In this document: positions 14,001-29,000 of the stretch, piece by piece
Layout of the letters: each line of letters starts with the position of its first letter
Position numbering within the stretch: the first letter of the stretch is position 1
Assembly: GCA_008694505.1 (NCBI GenBank)
Contig: VZDJ01000090.1
Coordinates: 12,011,316 to 12,075,315, forward strand
Direction of reading: 5' to 3'
Length of the DNA: 64,000 nucleotides
Source: Cyanoderma ruficeps
Lineage: Eukaryota; Chordata; Aves; Passeriformes; Timaliidae
Program-made: the position numbers and the translations under genes
Notes under the pieces: model-generated
Told to the model about the DNA's origin: nothing
Seen by the model: only the letters and a program-made list of their open reading frames with translations
Database searches by the model: none

Positions 14001-17000
14001 TAAACCTTTCTCTTTTTTCCTTCTTTTCTTTGTTTAACAGGATCACGATCGGCGTGTTCGAGAAGCAACTCAGCAATCTTTCGAGCAACTGATTCTTAAA
14101 GTAAAAAAACACTTAGCTCCTTACTTAAAAAGTATCATGGGTTACTGGCTGATTGCTCAGTGTGACACTTACTCCCCTGCTGCTTCTGCTGCAAAAGTAG
14201 CTTTTGAAAAAGCTTTTCCTTCGAGCAAACAACCTGAAGCCTTAGTATTCTGTAAGGATGAAATTCTTAATGTGAGTTTATACTTTTGTATTTCTTTAAG
14301 GCTTGTATGTATCAAGTTCTGTTAAAAGTTTAAAAGTCATCCTTCCCCCATCTATTCATCACAATTAAATTTCTTTCTCATCTGAAACTTTGCCCCTGTG
14401 AAGAGAATCATAGGATGATTTAGGTTGTGAGGGACTTTTGAAAGGTCTTCATGTTCCATCTCCTACCATGGGAAGGAACACCTTCCACTAGACCAGGTTG
14501 CTCCAAGCCCTGTCCAACCTGGACTTGAACACTTCCAGGGATGGGGAAGCCACAGCTTCTCTGGGCAACCTGTGCCAGTGCCTCACCACCCTCACAGGGA
14601 TGAATTTCTTCTGAAAGGAAATATGAAAAAGAAGAAGAATAGAGAATGTAGAGAAAAAAAAATACATCTGTGTTTTTGGATTTGAGATGAGAATGACTGG
14701 AACCAAAGGAATGAATAGTGAATTTCCTTGTGTACATTCCTATGTAATGATGGTCAGTCAACACATAATGTTGCTGACAGATGGAATAATGATGCTGGAG
14801 TAGTTTACCTACAGTGAAAAAGGAATGAAGAATGCTGAGCAGTGTTTCAGCATCTACAAGTTTAATTCTGACCGAGATTTATGCTCTTCTGCCAGTCAGA
14901 TATGATACTCAATTGCCTGAATTAAAAAAAGGTAAAAGATTGCATTGCCAGCCCATTGTGTGCAAATGTAACTGTTCTGATTTGCCCTCTGTTTGGCTTC
15001 TTTTTAGCAGGAGCACATTGGCATAGGGCTGCAATTTACCAAGTATTAGGAAGATTTAATTCAAATTCTTTTCTAGCATGTTTATTAGGATTTCTAAAAA
15101 TACTAGAAAGACAACTCAGAGGCTGTGAAATTTTATTGTAGGGCTGTCTCCAAATAATGTGTGAACTACATTGTTCCTATATAAGTATTAGATTTCTTTG
15201 TGTTTCTATGCATTGTTTTTTCCCCCCATAGGTACTTCAAGATCACCTTCTGAAGGAAACAGCTGATACACTCAGTGACCCTCAGTATGTTTGCCTGCTT
15301 AAATGTTTATTTAAGCCTTTGAATCTTGATCTTTATTGGGTTCTCTGCACTGGAAGTAGTGAATTTAGTTCTGTTTCAGGAGACAGAATGATTATTTGTA
15401 TCCAGATCCCAGCAACTTTGTTTGGGATTTAAGTTTAAATGGTTTTGAAACTGTTAGCAGTTATCTAATTCTTGTTTCAGCTCTTTTCAGAATAGCATTT
15501 GTGAGTAGCTGGAATATGAGATGACTTGAAACTGTTTTTCTTCCTAACACTTTATAGTGTAATTTGGAACCTATGGAAAGTTTATGTACTTACATAGCTG
15601 GCACCTGAAATCAAAAAAAAGAACACAAAAAAAATGAAGGCAGTTTAGTTTAGACAAACTTGGGATGCCTGCTGATTTATTTGTGATCCACTTTTAACTT
15701 TTTTGTTTGTTTTGCTTTCTGAGAACTGTACCAGAAGAAGAAAGGGAAGCCAAATTTTTCCGGATTCTGACCTGTTCCTTGTTAGCTTTAAAAAAGTTGC
15801 TCAGCATGTTGCCAAAGAAAGAGATGCATTCATTGGAGGAAAAGTTAATGTCGCTTCTGTCCCAAAACAAATTTTGGAAATATAGCAAAAACAATGTATC
15901 ACAGGTGACTTTTTACTTTCTTCTTTATTTTGCTTGGTTTTTGTTGAAGGTAATACTCTTAACCTAAGGAAGTATTAGTTGCTTTTATTCTACAAGGATG
16001 AACTTGGTACTTTGCTTAGGTTTGAAACAGCTTTCAGGTTTCTAGGTAGATTCCAGAAAGGCTAAAGAGACTGTTCAGTTAACGGAATTTTTGATCTGGG
16101 ACTAATGTCTGACCAGAGTTAATGCTAAAAAAACCACCCAAACTCAATATAGACAATATTGCTTTAAAATTTACAACTTACAGCATGTGTTCTTGTTGCC
16201 GTGGGATTTTCATTTTTTAAACCATTTTACTGGTCTTTAGTCTGCCAAGACCAGCAGTGCGTAGAGTGATAAGTTCCTGCAATAATACTGCCTTTAAAAG
16301 CTGTAAGTTGCTATTGGGAAAAAACACCTTTTGAGAAGTATTTAAAAATACAACTTTTGACAAACATTTTGTCACTAAACAAATTACATCAAAATATTTG
16401 ATAAGACTGTTTAATAACTGCTTTGTTTTTCTCTGTTTTTAATAATACTTTAACCTTTGTTAATGTGAAAAAATATGGGGATGGTGTGCTGTAAGGTTTT
16501 GTTGACTTTAAAAGGAATCTTGTAGTGACAAATCCTGTTTTTCCTTCTGTGGCCTGTGTCAGGTTCGCTCAGCTTTCTTTGAGCTGATTTCTGCTTTTTG
16601 CCAGCACTTGCCTGAGCTGGTGAAAGCTGAAGCACCAAGAGTTTGTCCTGCTGTTCTTCTCAGCATTGATGACAGTGATGCAGTGGTGTGTCCTGCTCTT
16701 TGGGAAGCAGTGCTTTATACTATCACCACTATTGAGGTAATGTGGGAAGTGTAAGGGGCAGATATTTTCATCAAATTTAACTTTTCACCAAGTATTGTTT
16801 TTTGTGTAGAATTAGGAAGACGGGCTTGACTGGGTTTTCTTTATGGTTAATAACAGGAATTCCTTGAGGCTACATCCTCCTACTTTCAGTGTAACTTTCA
16901 AATATATCATGTCCAGCATATCTGAAAATTAGAATTGTTTTATGGATTTAATTTAATTAACTTGAAATCCTTTCATTAAATGTAGTTATTTTAAGTCAAA

Positions 17001-20000
17001 TAATGCTTAAAACCTTATTCTTTGTTAAAGACAGTTACAAAAACGACCTGCAGGGCATTTGTGATTAGTTCATTTCCCCTTCAAATGTAAAGGTTCTATG
17101 GCTTTTTCTTTTTTTTTCCTTAATTTTCAGAGAAACACCAGCTTTGAATTTATTAGCAGGAGGAGATGTTGCCGTAAACTGGGATGATTTGAGGGTTTAG
17201 TGTGGCAGGTCCCTTTTGCAAGTGCTGGAATGAATTGTAACGAGTTTTCATTAAGAAAAGCCAAGTCTTTGTTCAGCTGGTTATAAATATAGGTACCTTG
17301 AACTATAATAAATATGGTAGTAAATGAACTGGATCAGATGACAAAAAAATTTAGGGAGGGGAAAGTGCAAAAGCATTTTCTAAGCATCAGAAAATTTTTC
17401 AAGAGAGTTTTGAAGTTAATGATATTTCTAATGTCAGTCATTGGTTGGCCTTGATAATGAGAACTTAAAATTAAATACAGGACTAATGACAAGTGATTTC
17501 TATGAAGCATCATAAAAGCATTATTAAAGAGAAACCTTTAATTGCAGTTAGCTAACAAGGAAGGTCGATTGATTTTAAACAATGCAGAAATAGTTTTATC
17601 ATGTTCATTTCACAGGCCAAAATAGGGAAAAAGTGATTTTAAGGAATACTGGCAAGTGAGTAACTTAACAGAACTTAAATTTCACAATAACTTGTTTCAG
17701 CTATAATACAGGGAGTTAGGTTAAATGGCTACCTTGGGAGTTCTTCTGAGGCAATATACTGTTGTTTAATTTATATTAGATGAATTTCTTTCTGTAGGAC
17801 TGTTGGAGTCATGTAAATGCCAGAAAAGGAGTTCTGCCGAAGCTCTGGACAGTGCTTCGAGAAGGTGGGCGAGGATTAGCTACTGTTATCTACCCAAACC
17901 TCCTGCCCTTCATTAGCAAGGTGCCTCCTGACGTTGTGGAACCAAAGCTGGAATATTTCAGAGTTTTTTTCAGCTCTATAATTCAAGGGTATGGACCACA
18001 AATTTATTTATTTGGAATTAGTCGCTTTTACATTTGGAAATAAAGAAACTAATCTTTAATCATTTGAAGATGAATGAGATCATATTTTTAAAATCTTTTC
18101 AGTGTCCAATATTGGAGTCAGTCTTTTTTGGCTGTTCCCGTCATCTTAAACCTTCAGCTTTCCTTTTGATTTTACTATGTCTTCCTTCAATGAGGCATTC
18201 TTATCTTTGCTTGTCAAAGCTGTGTGTGTATTCCATGACAAATTTGAATATGGAACATAAGTTATAATTAAGGGTGACTCTTAAGAACCAGGCTCTTCTC
18301 ACCAGTGTGTAATTCTTACGGAGGGGATTAGCCTTGTGATAGTGACATTTCCTTTATGTAGGAACTGTAATTCTTGTGGTAGTCATTTTTAAAGGATGGA
18401 GCAATTTTTACTTTGTACCTTTAAAATATATCAAAATCACTTTTCTATCAGATGTAATTCAAATGTGTACCTGTGCATTGTGTACTCAAAAGCATATAGA
18501 AATTATTTTATGAAATACTTAAATTTCATATATTTTAAAAAAATAGTTCTCAGCTGATGTTGGTGTGGCGGGTAGCAGAGCTCTTGGAGAAGAGAGTTAT
18601 GTAGTGGTTTGTTTGAAAAGTGTATAGAACTTTATTACATGTAGTACAATGATTGTAATATTCCTCTGATCATTTATGCCATCTAATATTCATTAAAAGC
18701 AAAGAAATTGCAGGTTTTCAGACTCAAAACAGGTGAGACTTTAGGTGGCTTTCTTTTTTTTTTTTTCTTTCTTTTCCTTCCTCTTTTTTCTTTTTTTCTA
18801 TAATGACAGAAAGTGATGTTTTCTGAACCTCTGTGGTGTGTGTAGAAAATTACAAAAGAGTTTTGACAGCCATCTGAAACATGAGACAGTGTGCAAGGCT
18901 GTACCTGGTTTCTCTGTTTACATCGATCTTTTTTTTCTGCATGCTAAGACCAGATGAAGTTATTTTGATATCTGCTCTATTAATTGCCTGGGTTTATCAG
19001 CTTTTTAAATGGACTTTTATTTTGATCTGACTCCTGTAAATGGTTCTGTGATCCTGTATTCTCATACTGGTGTCTGGATCAGAGCAACATAACTGAGGGT
19101 ACAGTGATGACATTCATACTGGGTTTCTTGGAAGCACAGCTGACTCTGTGTCCTCTCACAGGTTGTCGAGCGAGAGGACAATAGCCAGCCCTTCAGAAAG
19201 TTCAGCAATTACAACTGCATTTATGGAGTGTCTGTGCTTTGCTGTACTAGAGAAAAGAGAAGACCAAAGCCAAATTCATCAAATGCTTATATGTGACCAG
19301 GTATTCATCAGAAATACTGAATATTGTTGTGTGTACATTTGATAATTCAAAATCAAAGAAAAAAGTGAAATTTAGGTGAGGGTTTGCTTATTTGTTGAGA
19401 CTTTCCCTAGATTTTATGAAAGAAACCCCACAGAATTGTCAAGACTGGAAAAGGCCTTCAAGATCATCCAGTCCCACCATCAGCCCAGCACCACCAAAAC
19501 CACCCCCAGACCATGTCCCCAGGTGCCTCACCCAGATGTCTCTTAAGCACTTCCAGAGGTGGTGACTCCATCACTTCCCTGGGCAGCTTATTCCAATGCC
19601 TGATCACACTTCCAGTGTTTTGGTTTTTTCTCCCTAATACCTGGTCTGAACTTCTCCTGCTGCAATTTAGGCCATTCCTTCCCATCCTTTCACTTGAGAC
19701 ATGGCAGAAGAGACCCACCCCCGCCTCCTTTCAGGGAGTTGTAGAGAGCAATGTAATGAAAGTAAAGGTAGTGAATTTTGGGGTTTTTTCTTCCTATGAG
19801 AGCATTCTTTTTACTGTGCAATTAAAGTTATATTTAAGGGAAAAAAGAGTGCCTCCCATCCTGTATATTTTTATGAAGTGTTCAAACATAATTAAATCTG
19901 ATATTTGCAGAATTGCTTCCAGAGTATTTTCCAGAATTATATCATTTCTTGACATTATAAAGAATAAAATCATTTTATAAATTGGATCACTGTTCTTTAA

Positions 20001-23000
20001 TACATTTTTTTGTCTTTATAGCTAATTCCTTTTACCAATGCTGTACTTCAGGAGCCCAAGTTACAAAGTGGACCATTATTTTATCAAACAGCAGAAATGC
20101 TAAGTTCCTGGGAAGCTAAAGCAGAACTCTCGAATGATGATGGCACAGATGAAGTTTTCCAGAAACTGTTGTCAGATTTTTGGGACCATCTTTTAAAAAT
20201 ATGTGTACTTCATGTGGATAGGTTGGATGCTGATGAGAAAATACTGTTTGCCATATCTGGTATGCTAGAAATTCTTCAGAATCCAAAGAGTACTACAAAA
20301 CCAAACAATAGAAAATCTCTAAAAATCAGATTTAGAGATGAGGATGAATCTGAAAGGAACACAGAGAGTCAAAAGCTCATGGAAGTGAGAAATGGTGACT
20401 CTGAAATTCAGGCTGACTTGCAGCAAACTTCACATCTAAGGAAAGAACCTCTAGAGAACTTAGTCTGCAACCTGGCTGAGCTGAGCATTGTGTATGTCAA
20501 TGAACAGAAGTCAGAACAGCATTTGAAGTTTCTCTCTGCCCTGCTCAGCTCTTTTTCCTCAAACAGAGTTTTCCAGGTACTTTTAGAGCAGGGAAATGAT
20601 GCTCAAGCTGAATTGGAAAATGAAGTGAAAGCTCATAACCGAAGTCCATCTGTACAATTTCTGTATATGAATTTAATAACTTGGCTGAAAGAAGACTGGA
20701 GAAAAGACACCCATTTCCTGGTTGATATTTTATACAGTGTACTTCATTGTTGCAGCAATAATGATGAAAGGAAAGTCATTCTTGATGATTTAGTAAAGGT
20801 ATGACTTGTACATGATTTACTAATTTTTATCAAAGTTATTGTGGGCTGTGGTTCATTAATAATCTTACTTTGGCACTGTCACATGGAATATAATTGTACA
20901 CGAATTTGGGTTAAATCCAGCATAAGGAAGGTAATTTTAAGAAAGTTGGACATAATAGTGTTGGAGTGAAAGATTCTGCCTCTTTCTATATGGTATAAAT
21001 CATTTTAAAAAAGTATCATCAGAATTTCTCTGCTCTGGCTTCTTTATACAGTGTACTTTAATGGTAGTCATTGGTAGCCTTTCATATAAATACAGTCCCT
21101 TACTGAATTTTGTGGAAGAGAAAGGTTTGGAAGACAAAAATTATATAATCAGTAACTTTGTTTCTGAATTTTAGCAGCTTCTACTTATGCCTACAGAACA
21201 GTTAAAATGGCATTATTGCTTCCTATTCAGCAAAGATTTTTATTAAATATTGAGGAATTTTGTTTTTCTTTTCAGATGGATCTGAAATGGGCTCTTTTTC
21301 TCCAGATAATTCAAAAGGTACCTCTTAAGATTTTTTTTGTTCTTGTTATGCATAGTTATTAATAATTATTATTTTAATAACTAATAATTCTTAAAGGTAA
21401 TATGTTAGCTTTAAGACTCACATGGCTTTGTAGTGATAATTTCCATCATTTGAAAATCTTACAGTTTCAGAGTAGTGTTTGTTTCAAATGCATTTAAATC
21501 TGGGCATAGTCTTAGAAATGAAATGATGATGCCAAAACAAAAGAATCTTTGTCCTTCTGGTTTTGGTCAGTTTGGTTTTTGAGCCAGAAGGATGGATTCT
21601 TGATTTTTCATCATCTCTTCCAATCTAGAGAGAACGGAGCTGGGGATTAGACCAATAATTTAAATTATTATTTTTATCATCATCGTTACAAGGTACTTAT
21701 AAGGAAAAGGTAGTATTCCATTTTTTCACACTGAATATTGACAAACTGACATTTAAGCAATTGCATGGGATGAAATAGGAACTGTATGATCAATTTTTAG
21801 ACAAGAACTCGTAGCAGTTGACTTACAGTCCAGTGCAGAGACCACAGGATCTTCTCTCACATATGCTGCATATTTTAGGAATATTCCGTTTTTATGACTT
21901 TGTAACTTACAGTGGCACATCGGCAAAATGATGTTTCTAATTTGTGACCTTCTATTTCTTCTTAAAGAAATTCAGGTGCTGTAAACACTTTATATGTTTT
22001 GAATAGATTTTATTTCACCCAACTTGGTCATCCAGAAATTATTTTTCTAATTCCAGTTTAGGAATTTCTTGGGCTCTGTAGTTGGAGGAGAAACATAAAG
22101 GAAGCATTTTCCGAAGGTGACTTGTTTCACTCTGCAGTAGAGATCTGACCCAGCCATAAGTTGCTGTCTCTGACAAAAAGAAAGTTGGGGGGTGTTGTTG
22201 CATATGTAAAATCTGAAAGCTGTTTGTGGTAGGTGATATAATTCTTACTCTGTGTGTGCAAGTTTGATATATTAATCTTATGCTTAGTAATACAAGTTAA
22301 TAGTTAATAACAGGTTACCCAGGGAAGCTGTGGCTGCCCCATGCCTGGAAGTGTTCAAGGCCAGGTTGGACGGGGCTTGGAGCAACCTGGTCTAGTGGGA
22401 GGTGTTCCTGCCCGTGGCAGGGGGTTGGTACTTAAACTGGAACTTGGGAGATGATCTTTATGGTCCCTTCCAAGCCAAACCATTCTATTATTCTATACCC
22501 TCAAAAGATTCTTGTAATGTTTTTCTTGTGATCCAGGCATGCTCAAGCACAACAAAACTTTCCTTAGTCTCTGACTGGCTCAAAGGTGACATGCTTGGAG
22601 AAAAACTGGTAATGCTGGCCGATGATCTGTGTCACCTGGGTTTAAAACCCAACGCAACCTCATCAGGATCAGCCTCTTCAGAAAGGTGGACCCTCCTGAG
22701 CTTGGTGTTGTCACAGCGCGTTAAAAGTGGTGAGCATCTGTGGAATCTCTGCAGCCCCTCAACATAATACCCAGGGTCTGGCCTTGGCAGGACAGACCAT
22801 AGTTACCTGCCCAGCCTGACAGAGGGGACTTCCCAATGGTGCTCTGTACACACGGTTTGCCCCGGTTCCTCCCCCACTAAGGCCCCTGGCCTTTGGTTTC
22901 TCCTCTCCTCCGTGTGTCTCCGTTGGCTGTGGGACCCGGTCACCGGCCCTCTCTCCCTATGGAACAGTGACCTCACCTGCCCTTTGCTCTGCCCCCATAC

Positions 23001-26000
23001 CTCAAGGTCATTGCCTGTTGAACCCCATAGTTAAGTGTGGACGAGCGGATGTCTCGTCCTCTTGACTCTGGGTCTCCTTTCAGCTCCTGGAAATAAACCT
23101 GCCGGAACTGATCTGGTGTCAAGACCTTCTGCCTCTCCTAGCTGAGCCAGCCACGTGGTGTGTGTGGATGTGTGAGCTTGACTGCTTCGCCTGGGTTTCC
23201 CCAAGTGGCCTTTCCACCGGAGGCTTATTGGGATCTAGGCTCCAGCTCCACTCCTAAATAACACAACATCACAAACATATGTAATCTTTGGAGTCCATGA
23301 AGTGTAAATGCTACACTTGTGCTTTGCGTACGGTTGAAAGGAGCTTGGGATCCTCCAGAATACTTCATGTAGTAGAACATTTAGGCTTTCTCCTGGTAGT
23401 TTTTTGTCGATTGGTTGGTTTTTGTTGGGGTTTTTGTTTCTTAATTTTGAGAGGTTTTTATACATAAACCAGTTTACTACATCCAATTTAATTATGTAAA
23501 CACTAACTCGCAGTAGTAGCTGCGATTTTTGGTCCAATTGCTAAATAAGGGCAGTGTTTTAAAGAGAAGATTCAGATTTGCAAGTCCTGAAACTTTGAGG
23601 AAAATTTAAGTAAGCTTGATCTATCAGCTGATGTACTGTAAAATAATACGAATTTTTAAACCATACCATTTGAAATTTACCTTCAAAACTACAATACCAA
23701 GTCAGTTGTTATGGACCTATGTGTGTTTTAGTAATGCCCTGTTACAGGACATTTGAATTGTTTTGAGCCATTTCCATTTATTTTCATGTCTTTTAAAAAC
23801 TCTGTGTGTGCTCTTACGCTGTATATGTAATCTGATTTTTATTAATAGCATTCTATTTAATTTATTCCTTGCATTTTTAGTATCTGATACAGACTTCCAG
23901 GGGAGTTCAATTTTCTTCATGTTTTCCATGTAAACTCAGCATTTGCTCTGATCCCTGAGGTGACATATTTCAATGTCAGTGTATGCTATGCACATTCATG
24001 GTGCTTTCAAGTTTCAAAGGTGCACACAGGCAGCTCGCTGTGGTGGATGTTCTTAGACAAGGCATCCTGAAAGTGTCCTAAGGTAGTTTTTTCTTTTACT
24101 GGAACTATGGATGTAAAGGACCATCAGGAAAACCTGTTTCCTCTCTCCATAGAGAGTTCAACAAATGTACTTGTGAGTCTGTGATGTTCTAGGGCTGATA
24201 GTCCAGTGACTTGCTTCTTGACTCCAGAACTGGAGACACTCCTGAGCTCATTTTCTGCTGGGTGCTGGGTGACCTGTTTTTAAATCATATTGGATGAAGC
24301 CTAAGAGATTTTGAGGAGCTATAGTGGTTCTTGACTTAATCATTTAAGCCAAAGTAGAGTATGTGGAGTGTCAAAAGGATTTTTTAAATGAGATCTAAGT
24401 TTCTTAAGGCAAATCATCATGGAGGAAATAGAAGAGCCTTTCATAGATCAGTAGCCTATGATGAAAGGAATTAAAGGGAAAAAAGGATAAATAGTGAAAG
24501 GAAGATAATTGCTACTGGAACTTCACAGACGCATAGCAGTGTGGTGTGATACTGAATGCTTAACTGATACAAAAGATTACAATAGAAATCCAAAGCCAAT
24601 AAATATTACAAGTATACATGGAAGGAGCACAATTGTAACTGTATCAATTCAATGATGGGCTCTTATTTGTTAAAACTCAAAAAGAGATCTTCACTCATTG
24701 TGTTTCCCTGTAAGTGACAGGTTGTAAAAAAGCAGTAAAAAATGAATACATGTTGTTAGGAGCTGGTGTGAAAAGAACAGAGGGCAAATGAAAATTATTA
24801 TAGCATGTAGTCAATATACTGAATATGTTGCCAATATCTGGAACAAACTGCATGTGGTTTTGGTCACTGCAATACCTATATGTTTTTGAAAAACGTGTAA
24901 TAGAATTAGAATATGCCCAAAGAAATCTGGCAGGAGTGGTTAGACAAGCAGTGGCTTCTGCTTGTAGAGGCAAGAAAACAGACTAGAATTTGTCAGCTTG
25001 TAGTGGAAGTGGTTAGAGATGAGGTTGTGCTTAAGAGGCGTAAAATCACAATTTGTATAGAAAATGTGAATAGTGAGAAATTTATCATTGTTTCTTTCAG
25101 TGGAAGAACTTGAGTTTCTAACACATGCTTAGATAGCAGTCTTGAGGGGCAAGAAAAGTACACTTCTTCATACAGTTTACAATTAAATAATGGAACTCAT
25201 TGCCACAGGGTACTGTAGAGTTTGAGGCTAAGTGGGTTTGGCTTGCTTGTATCCCGTGAAAAAGGAACTAAGCATGTTCATGGCTATATGCAGTAGTCCA
25301 GTGAAATCTTGGGCTCACAGTTGGTTGCCAGAAGCTAGGAAGGCATAAAAGGGAGAAGGATGACTTTGCACTTGCTCTATTTTAAATACCTTTTTTTTCA
25401 AAGATGCTTCAGCTGGTTTAGAGAAAGGATACTTGGCAGTGTGAAATGTTGGCTGGTGTCTGTGAAATATGATTTTAGGCATTCATTAGACTGAAACAGC
25501 TTTGCACTTTATTTTGCATTCAAAATTAGCAAATAGAAGTCAAATTGCTCTGTATTAATATGACATCTTTGCATGGTCATGTTTATCAAGCAATCTGTCT
25601 TTTTCCTCTGCCCAATAGAGTCATTGATTGGTGAAACTTTTGTGGAAAGGATTATTGATAAACTTCAAGCAGCTCTATCTAAAGCAAAGGATCTTTCTGA
25701 AGCTGGAAATACTGAACCATCAGTATCTTTCATCTGCGATGTGGCCTCGAGCTTTTTCAGCTCAGTGAAAGGGTGTTTGCTGATGCCATCCTCAGAAGAC
25801 TTGCTCTTTACCATCTTCCAGCTGTGTGCTCAGAGACAGGATGCAATACACTTGACAGGTAATTTGGAAAAAGAACTTGAGCTGAGCTTTTTCATAGGTC
25901 ATGATTACATCTGAATTCTTCCTTTTTGTGAAACAGAATCAAATATGTCAGTAGAATACTGAGTTCACATACTTTGAGCATTTGCAGCTATAACTGACCT

Positions 26001-29000
26001 GAAAATCTGTGCTTTAATTTACTGTGCTTATAGTTACTACTAAGCATCAGGACTGCTAAGTCCTGAACATCTTTACAAGGATTTTGAAGCTTTTTTCATG
26101 TTAGTATCAGCTAACTTGGAGGCTGTGATATTGCACACATTTTGGACTGTTACAGAAGCTGTTTAAAGTCTATGAAATGTAACAAATGAACATTTTTTTG
26201 TTCATTTTGCAATCTGGGGAGTCTATGAAAAAATGTATACAGTCGCTTCTTTACAGATAACATGTATTTATTCTGAAACCATTTGTCTTGGCCAAGTTGC
26301 CCAGACAAATTGTGATCCATGCCTCTCTCTGCCCGTGTCTCATGTTCAGACTGAGATCCTGATTTATTAATTGAATGCAGAATCTGAGAGTGTTGAATTG
26401 GTACATGTATTTACTGACATTAAGGCAAGTAAATACAATGTTTCAGTGTTGTCATAGAAGTGAAGTAGGGAGGGTACTGGCTTGAAAACCACTGCTGCTT
26501 TATAAATGACTATTGATGTTGTGAATGTTCAATATTTTGGTAGAAAGATCTGTGGTTTTGAAGATTGTATGGTAGCAGACAACAGGAACATCACTCTTAT
26601 TCTCAATTAAATCAAATCTTACCTGTGAGTCACATTTAATTTAAAATTGCTCTGCAACAAGAAAGCTGTGTATGTGCCTTCGTAGTTTTTGCATGTAACT
26701 ACAGAAAAGATAATTGTTTTCCTACTGTAGGATCTTTAGACATGTGATTGTTGCTGTAAGCTGTTGGTTGTAATTATAGTTTACCTGTTTGTGGTGGTTT
26801 TGCTTGTCTATTTGTCGTTGTTTTGTTTTCTTTTTTCTTTTCCCTACAATAGATGTACTTGTATGCAAATTAAAACACACTTGGATGTCTGGTGTAAATT
26901 CACTTGTGCATCAGCTTCAGAGCACTCAGAAACAGAGCACCTTTTTGCTTAAAGCTGCACTGTGGGTCAAGAACCAAGTTCAGTCTTCGTCTTTGGATGT
27001 TAAAAGGTAATTGGGATGCACATGTCTGTTCCATAATGTGTCATTCTCCAAAACAAACCAGGATCAGAATCTTTATTTAATTGACATCTGTATTACTGAG
27101 AGACTTTTGAGTCTGTTGGAGGCAGTGGGTAGAGCACTACTTAAACCACCCCTGTACAGCACGTCTGGAGCAACGGCAAATATGGAGGTGGGCTCTTAAT
27201 GAATAATGCTAAACTTGTTTGCAGTGTTTTCTCCTTTTCTCAGTCTTCAGGTTTTGATCTCTGCAGTCAGTGACTTGTTGTTGAAGCTCATGGAAGCTGA
27301 TGGACAGTCTGGACATCTTGTGAGAGCTTACGTTGAGCACGTCACACCGAACAAAACGGAGTGGGGGAAATTGCACGAGTCTCTGTGCTCTGAGGTATGG
27401 AAATGATAATGGATTGCACAGGGTGGTCAATCTTTCCTCAAGCCTCTGTCCCCTAGGGTGGTAAGCATTCTTTCTTTTGACATGGTACTGCACTTACAAA
27501 TGCCATATGTTTGTGCAGAGATTGTTTTCAGCCTCTCTCCATAAACTGGACAAAATCTCTGTTTATGGATCCATCCAGTGCTACTGGAGAAAAATCAAAA
27601 TCTGTGAAATTACCCTTTTTTGCATGGAACACCAGCAACTTGCTTTACAATTCAGGAATTTTATCTGATAGAGTATGCATTGTGAACATCTTTTTTATCT
27701 CTAAGTTAATTCTTCATAAAGATTAATTTTGTGAAAGACCAATATCTGCAGAACAATGTGGTGTGCTGTCTATCAACAAAATGCTGACATACATAGAGTA
27801 GAGAGTGGGGAAGGACATAAATTTTCTGTGCAGCCACCAGTCTTCAGTAACCCTACATTTTCTTGTAAAATACATAGAGTTCTAAAGAAATGTATTTGTT
27901 TCTGAGCAGCAGTGCAGTTACAAATTACTCCTGTGCAGTTAGGTTTTTAATACACTGGAGTGGGTCATCCTCACCATTGTGCTTTTGATGTGAATGTGTA
28001 TGTTTCATGGTTGTTCCTTAGTAATTCTGAGTTTTCAAGGTTAAACAGATCGTATTTTCATGCTCTTTTTATGCACATATTACAGTGGATGCACAAGCCT
28101 CTTTTGGAAGGAAGGCTTAGTATGAATTGTGACCCTCTGGGATCAAGTGTCAAGCTGTGTGGCACAACTAAACTTCCAGGCCATCTGTGCACTTCAGCCT
28201 TATTAAGTAAAATGGTACTACTTCAACTGAAAAATGGTGTAGTCCATGGAAATGATGATGCTGAAAGAAAGAAAATTGATAATATAAGTAAGTTACAATG
28301 GTAAAACTTCAAGGAATTTTACTTTATAGTAGTTGTAACCTGAATTGAAAATTAGAAATGCATAGTTAATGTTTGGCATACGGGTATGAGAAATTATCCT
28401 TTTACCTTTTGTTGCTGGGGGGGTTGGGATGGGGGTGTTTTTTGTTTGTAGTTTTTTGTTTTGTTTTGGGGGTTGGTGTTACTTTGTTTTTGGGGGTTTT
28501 TTTGTTCAGGTCTCCTTTAAAAGTAGTTTATATATTCCTGGGACCTCTTTTGGTTATATGCATCCTATCTCAAGAGAACTTTGAATTGGGAGAAGTATGA
28601 ATTTTCAGTGAACTTCAGATTTGTTCATTGCCAAAACACACCGTGCATTAGCATGAATGGGCAATAAGAAATGTCTCACTCCCTTGAGGGTTTAACCATA
28701 ATGTAAAGATAGTTTGAGATAACTTTTCTTAATTCCATGAAATGGAATCTAGTTCCTTTTATTTTCAAGAATGCTCAAATTAAATGCAGCATTATCAAAT
28801 TAACAATTCTATCTCCAAAAAATCTTAGCATGATGAGAAGTGTAATTGTTTAGTGTAGGTCTTTGTAAGGTAATGAAGGAACCACATGCTAGCTCTTCTG
28901 AAATTTGCCTGGTTTTCTTCTGGAGTTACGTATTCATTGGCTTGTCTGCAAGAAATGTATATTAAAGAAAAAGGGGAGAACAGAGAGGAGACATGGCTGC

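Noticed and set aside
22402..22767. A 121-codon frame beginning in a CR1 and continuing through LTN1 exon 12
   Set aside because: Only 22537-22729 is exon by splice sites and family match; the rest is repeat and intron.
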